A stretch of DNA of 64,000 nt from Lactifluus volemus (taxonomy: Eukaryota; Basidiomycota; Agaricomycetes; Russulales; Russulaceae): contig WTXI01000008.1 in assembly GCA_022376515.1 (NCBI GenBank), forward strand, positions 930,001 to 994,000, in the 5' to 3' direction. A program made the position numbers and the translations under genes. The stretch's first letter is position 1. Every line of letters begins with the position of its first letter. Below the pieces are notes generated by a model. It had not been told where the DNA came from, searched no databases, and saw nothing but the letters and a program-made list of their open reading frames with translations. This document shows, one piece after another, positions 60,322-64,000 of this stretch.

Positions 60322-60875
60322 TCACGAATCATGTTCCTTCCCGGCCGCTAGAACTTTCTGATTACCTGCGTGATAATTGCTTTTTTTTCGGGTGATCGTA
60401 GAATGGATTGCTGTAGTATGTGCCTGAAAAACCCCACCAACGACGAACATTGCCAAAACGTCTCGTGGGGGATTCAGTTCGGCATATCGGTTAGTACTGT
60501 AGCCCATACCCTTGACATCGTGTTGCCAACTAGCCTTGCTTGAACATGTAGGGATGCCACGGTTGCACCACAGTTCAGAACGTAGTCAACATACCAGTCT
60601 AGTCCTTCGCGTATACTGCGTGAAGCGCGTGAAGGCTGGAAGTGGTGATTCGAAAAGCCGACTGCTGCCATGACATTGCGACGGCAAAAGGGACAACAGT
60701 TCAGGCAGAAACGACCAGTTGGATGTCCACAACAATTGGTTGTATTAGTGAGCCAGGTGCCAAAGTTAGACCTTGTTGTGATTTTCGTTCTCACGGCATG
60801 GCATCCACATTCTGACCCTGGCCGGCTTATCTTTCTACCACTGGACAGGCCCCATTGCATGTGCCACTCGCCCAA
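60322..60875 (-). CDS. possible small Cys-rich protein gene, unrecognised
   Basis: Two overlapping minus-strand frames. The first (60875-60474) contains a Cys-rich stretch CCGHPTGRFCLNCCPFCRRN that could bind zinc. The second (60507-60322) contains GYSTNRYAELNPPRDVLAMF and a hydrophobic run. A frame change or short intron near 60490 would join them. The composition suggests coding origin, but no family, start or splice site can be fixed. Confidence 0.25.
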
Positions 60876-61455
60876 CTTGAATTCATGCCTGGATAAGGAA
60901 CCACCGAACTGCTGTGTATGATACTAGTAACTAGTAAGTTAGACACGAGTGGTCAAGTGGAACAAGGGGGACGAAGAGGCTTTGAACGCAGAAAACCCTA
61001 CATCGCACAGAGCGACTAAGTTCTACAGTGTTCTAGAGAACGGAAAGAGGTGGATGGTCAAGAATGAGTCAGGAATCAAGTGGATACAATAAGTAAGGAT
61101 ACCGCCGGGAAACAAGGTGGGAAGCGATGTGCCAAGCGCTGACGCCCAAGTCGGCGACTGACGCTCAGTCAGCATTGGCCGGCCTCTTCAATGCTCGCGT
61201 GCCTTGGAGAAAGGAAATCAACTCTTTGCGACGCGACTTGGCGTGCTTGACGATTTGTCACTTCCGCCCTTGCGCCATGTTCAGTTCAGATTGCCACTTG
61301 CTTCACATCCTGACATCCACTGACTAAAACACTGTCCTTTCGAAAAGTGAATCGCTATTTAACCACCAGGATGGGTCCTCTTTTGCACTCATCCCGTCTC
61401 CCCAACACTTCTCTCCCATTCGACGACAACCGTATTTTTCTCATCTACGGCTCGG
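60876..61455. other. upstream region of the drug transporter gene
   Basis: No gene. The last 150 bp contain a C/T-rich leader before the ATG at 61456 and two tgacgctcagtca-like words near 61160, which resemble bZIP (AP-1/Yap) sites; their distance from the gene (about 300 bp) is suitable for a stress-regulated transporter, but this is inference. Confidence 0.4.
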
Positions 61456-63316
61456 ATGGCTTCCGCATTTCACGATACCCTCTTTGCGTACATCTTGCGC
61501 TCGGCATTTGGGTCCCAGTATTTTCCCACCCGGATGAGAAGTCGCTACCGACAAGCTGGCAAGAGAAGCGGATTTCGCAGGTGTCGCAAGGCGACTTCGT
61601 CCAGCCCAAGCCTGACGATGTTCACGCGTCGATGTCACCTCACTCTTCTCCGAGAAGACTGCGGTTGCAAATACTGCGGTTGCGAATACTGCAGTTGCAA
61701 ATACTCCAAACAAAGCAGACGTAGAGAATGGCCAGGATCTTTTGCTAGTAGATTGGGATGGGCCCAGTGATCCCGATGTGAGTTGTTGGTGGAAGATGAT
61801 TTCACCACTCTTGCTTACAAGTCGTGCCAGAATCCACAGAACTGGTCGAGTGCGAGGAAAGCATGGGTCATGTTCCAGACCTGTCTTTTGACCCTCGCCA
61901 TTTACCTTGGCTCTGCCATCTATACCGCTGGGATTCCTTATATCACTACTGAATTTCATGTGAGCACTGTTGCCGCTACAGTTGGACTCACTGCCTTTGT
62001 TGCCGGTTACGGTCTTGGTAAGTAAAACGTATCTCTACCTTGCTCTCTTTATTTATCTACGTCACCAGGACCGATGGTTTGGGCACCGCTGAGCGAGGTC
62101 CCGCAGATTGGTCGGATGCCCATTTATATCCTCACACTTGCCGTCTTCGTCGTGTTACAAGTCCCGACTGCGCTTGCCACCAACTATGGCATGCTTATAG
62201 CCTTCCGTTTCTTGACCGGATTTTTTGGCTCACCAATCCTTGCAACGGGAGGCGCCACGATCGCCGATATCTATGCCCCCAAGAAGCGCGCGTATGGTAT
62301 GACCCTTTGGGGTGTTTTCGCTACCTGCGGACCGAGCTTGGGTCCTCTTGTTGGTGGTTTCGCAGCCCACGTCGAGGGATGGCGCTGGACGATTTGGGAG
62401 CTCATGTGGCTCTCTGGTGCGACCCTCGTATTGCTATTCTTCTTCTTTCCCGAGACCTCCGCTTCCAACATCCTCTATCGCCGGGCAAGCCGTCTCCGCA
62501 AGGCGACTGGAAACCCATCGATCAAGTCAGCTTCCGAGATCGCTGCGGCTGCTATGTCACCCCGTGATCTTGCAGTCGACGTCCTCGTACGCCCTTTCAC
62601 TCTCAACTTCCAAGAGCCGATCGTACTCGCCCTTAATATATACATCGGCTTGATCTACGCTCTTCTGTACGTTTGGTTCGAATCATTCCCAATCGTTTTC
62701 ATCGGTATCTACCATTGGAGGGAGCAACTTCTCGGCCTTTCGTTCCTCGGGATTTTCGTGGGCGCGTTAATCACCATACCTCCCTTTTTCGCTTATCTGT
62801 ACTGGGTGCAAGAACCCAAGTACAACGACAAAGGCGAACTGAAACCCGAACAGCGTATGCCTGTCGCAATCTTCGGCGCCTTCCTCGTCCCCATCTGTCT
62901 CTTCTGGTTCGGATGGACGTCGCGCGTCGACGTGCATTGGATCGTCCCCATCATTGGGTCGAGCCTGTTTAGCATTTCCGCGCTCCTCCTTTTCGTACGT
63001 GCCCTTTCTCTCAACCTTGCTCTCTATTCAGACTGACTGACTTTCGTTGAACCAGAATACCGTCTTGAATTACCTCGCGGATGCATACCCTACCTACGCA
63101 GCGAGCGTCCTTGCCGGAAACGATTTTATCCGGTCAATGTTCGGCGCCGGATTCCCCCTCTTCGCAGGAGCCATGTATCACAACCTCGGTGTCGGCTGGG
63201 CAAGCACGCTCCTCGCCCTCCTTGCGTGTGCATTTATACCCATCCCCATCTTGCTTTACAAATATGGTGAACGAATCCGCATGGCCAGTAAGCGCGCCCG
63301 TCACGATTACGAATAG
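61456..63316 (+). CDS. MFS drug:H+ antiporter, DHA1 Flr1/Caf5-like
   Basis: DHA1 transporters export drugs and other small toxic compounds across the plasma membrane. The N-terminal cytosolic part (MASAFHDTLFAYILRSAFGS, then PHPDEKSLPTSWQEKR) is split by two one-base losses near 61526 and in 61610-61650. It continues with a triple TAVAN repeat and ENGQDLLLVDWDGPSDPD. The intron 61779-61830 leads to NPQNWSSARKAWVMFQTCLL. Membrane blocks follow: LGSAIYTAGIPYI, AGYGLGPMVWAPLSE (the G-x-x-x-GP-x-x-x-x-P-L-S-E signature, across intron 62018-62068), RMPIYILTLAVFVV, FRFLTGFFGSPILATGGAT, YGMTLWGVFATCGPSLGPLV, GWRWTIWELMWLSG and PETSASNILYRRA. The second half ends with NTVLNYLADAYPTYAASVLA and a stop at 63316, after intron 62995-63055. 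Twelve segments are expected. Confidence 0.9.
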
Positions 63317-64000
63317 ATCGCCACGTCCTTTACATTGTCCGAGAATTAGAAGGGACACTGCTTTACCGGAATTCTGAACTCTCGCATTTTCATTGTATCT
63401 TATAGTACCACATTTTAACCAAAAGCTTTTGAAGCCCTGCACGATCATAGCATAGCTTAACACTAATCCCTCACTCTTCTAATTTACGTTCCAGTCCTGT
63501 ATATTATAGATTGTTTAAACTACTTGACATCTGCCTGACGTTCTTGAATTCGAATCTCGGGCTAGCCCCTTGATAATCATGTGACTACATTCTCCATCGG
63601 CAGTCTCCGCGGTTTGCGGTTGTCACCTACCTCTTTCCTAGGTTTGTAGTCAAGCTACAAACTTACCCAAATGAGCTCTGGAATGCACTCAATCAACCAT
63701 GCTCAGGTCAGCGAAATGCAACCGAGATCCCGCCCACTCCAATTGACTGGTACGTATCTTTTTCGCCAAGCTCTGATGAGAATCAAATCTCCTCCCTCTG
63801 CCAGTTCTCAGAGCGCACAACCTCCCGCGTCTCAAAACCCTTCTTGGGAAGAAAGCACGATTCTATACTACTGTGACAGACGGGGAGAGAACATGGCATA
63901 CACGGTCTGTACGGAGCGTGGCGCAACACGTGCAATGGAATGAAACCGTCGACGCATTGTGAGAAATGTCGTATCTTCACTCCATTTACAACTGAATCTC
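63317..64000. other. 3' region of the transporter gene and window end
   Basis: No supported gene. A plus-strand ORF at 63671-63943 has low-information sequence (PSASSQSAQPPASQNP); it could be the first exon of a gene continuing past the window, but nothing confirms this. Confidence 0.35.

Noticed and set aside
1..64000. CRISPR arrays, bacterial operons, ribosome binding sites
   Set aside because: The sequence is eukaryotic with spliced genes; no regularly spaced short repeats were seen.

Overview
The window is nuclear DNA of a filamentous basidiomycete, probably an agaricomycete; a Rhizoctonia/Ceratobasidium-like relative is a guess. Supporting signs are multi-exon genes with short introns (about 49-60 nt, GT...AG), a STE12 factor with C-terminal C2H2 fingers, a DUF6534-type membrane protein, and single-copy eukaryotic genes (VPS36, an Rsc6/Snf12-type SWIB protein, an ERCC6L2-type helicase, otubain, PUS3, NHP6, Kes1/OSBP). 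All assignments come from reading the sequence; no database search was run.

Region 1, about 0-16.3 kb, is a rearranged segmental-duplication cluster. It holds two decayed beta-adaptin fragments (minus strand), one split by a 968-bp solo-LTR-like insertion. It also holds four minus-strand copies of a small two-exon single-pass membrane protein gene: one intact, one truncated, one without its start codon, one frameshifted. Two tandem units of about 3.7 kb plus a partial third carry the last three copies; a rearranged copy lies at about 3.0-4.6 kb. Region 2, about 16.3-24.4 kb, has no gene I can support.

Region 3, 24.4-47.7 kb, is a normal gene-dense block: ste12 (+), vps36 (-), an MFS transporter (-), a SWIB-domain remodeller subunit (-) divergent from an ERCC6L2-like SNF2 helicase (+), otubain (+) and a DUF6534-like membrane protein (+). 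Region 4, 47.7-51.6 kb, is an accessory island with a diverged repeat pair, a KAE1 fragment, a TA-flanked TIR element of 954 bp that contains the C-lobe of an Mkk1/2-type MAP kinase kinase, and an adjacent hairpin of about 170 bp.

Region 5, 51.6-64 kb, carries pus3, nhp6, kes1, an unrecognised coiled-coil gene and a DHA1-type MFS drug transporter, all on the plus strand. Across regions 3 and 5 at least eight conserved exons are each broken by exactly one missing base, often in a homopolymer. This looks like uncorrected long-read assembly error, so I annotate these as genes with probable sequence errors, not as pseudogenes. The genes form no pathway; they are ordinary cellular functions (mating/filamentation transcription, ESCRT-II sorting, chromatin, tRNA modification, sterol transfer, export).
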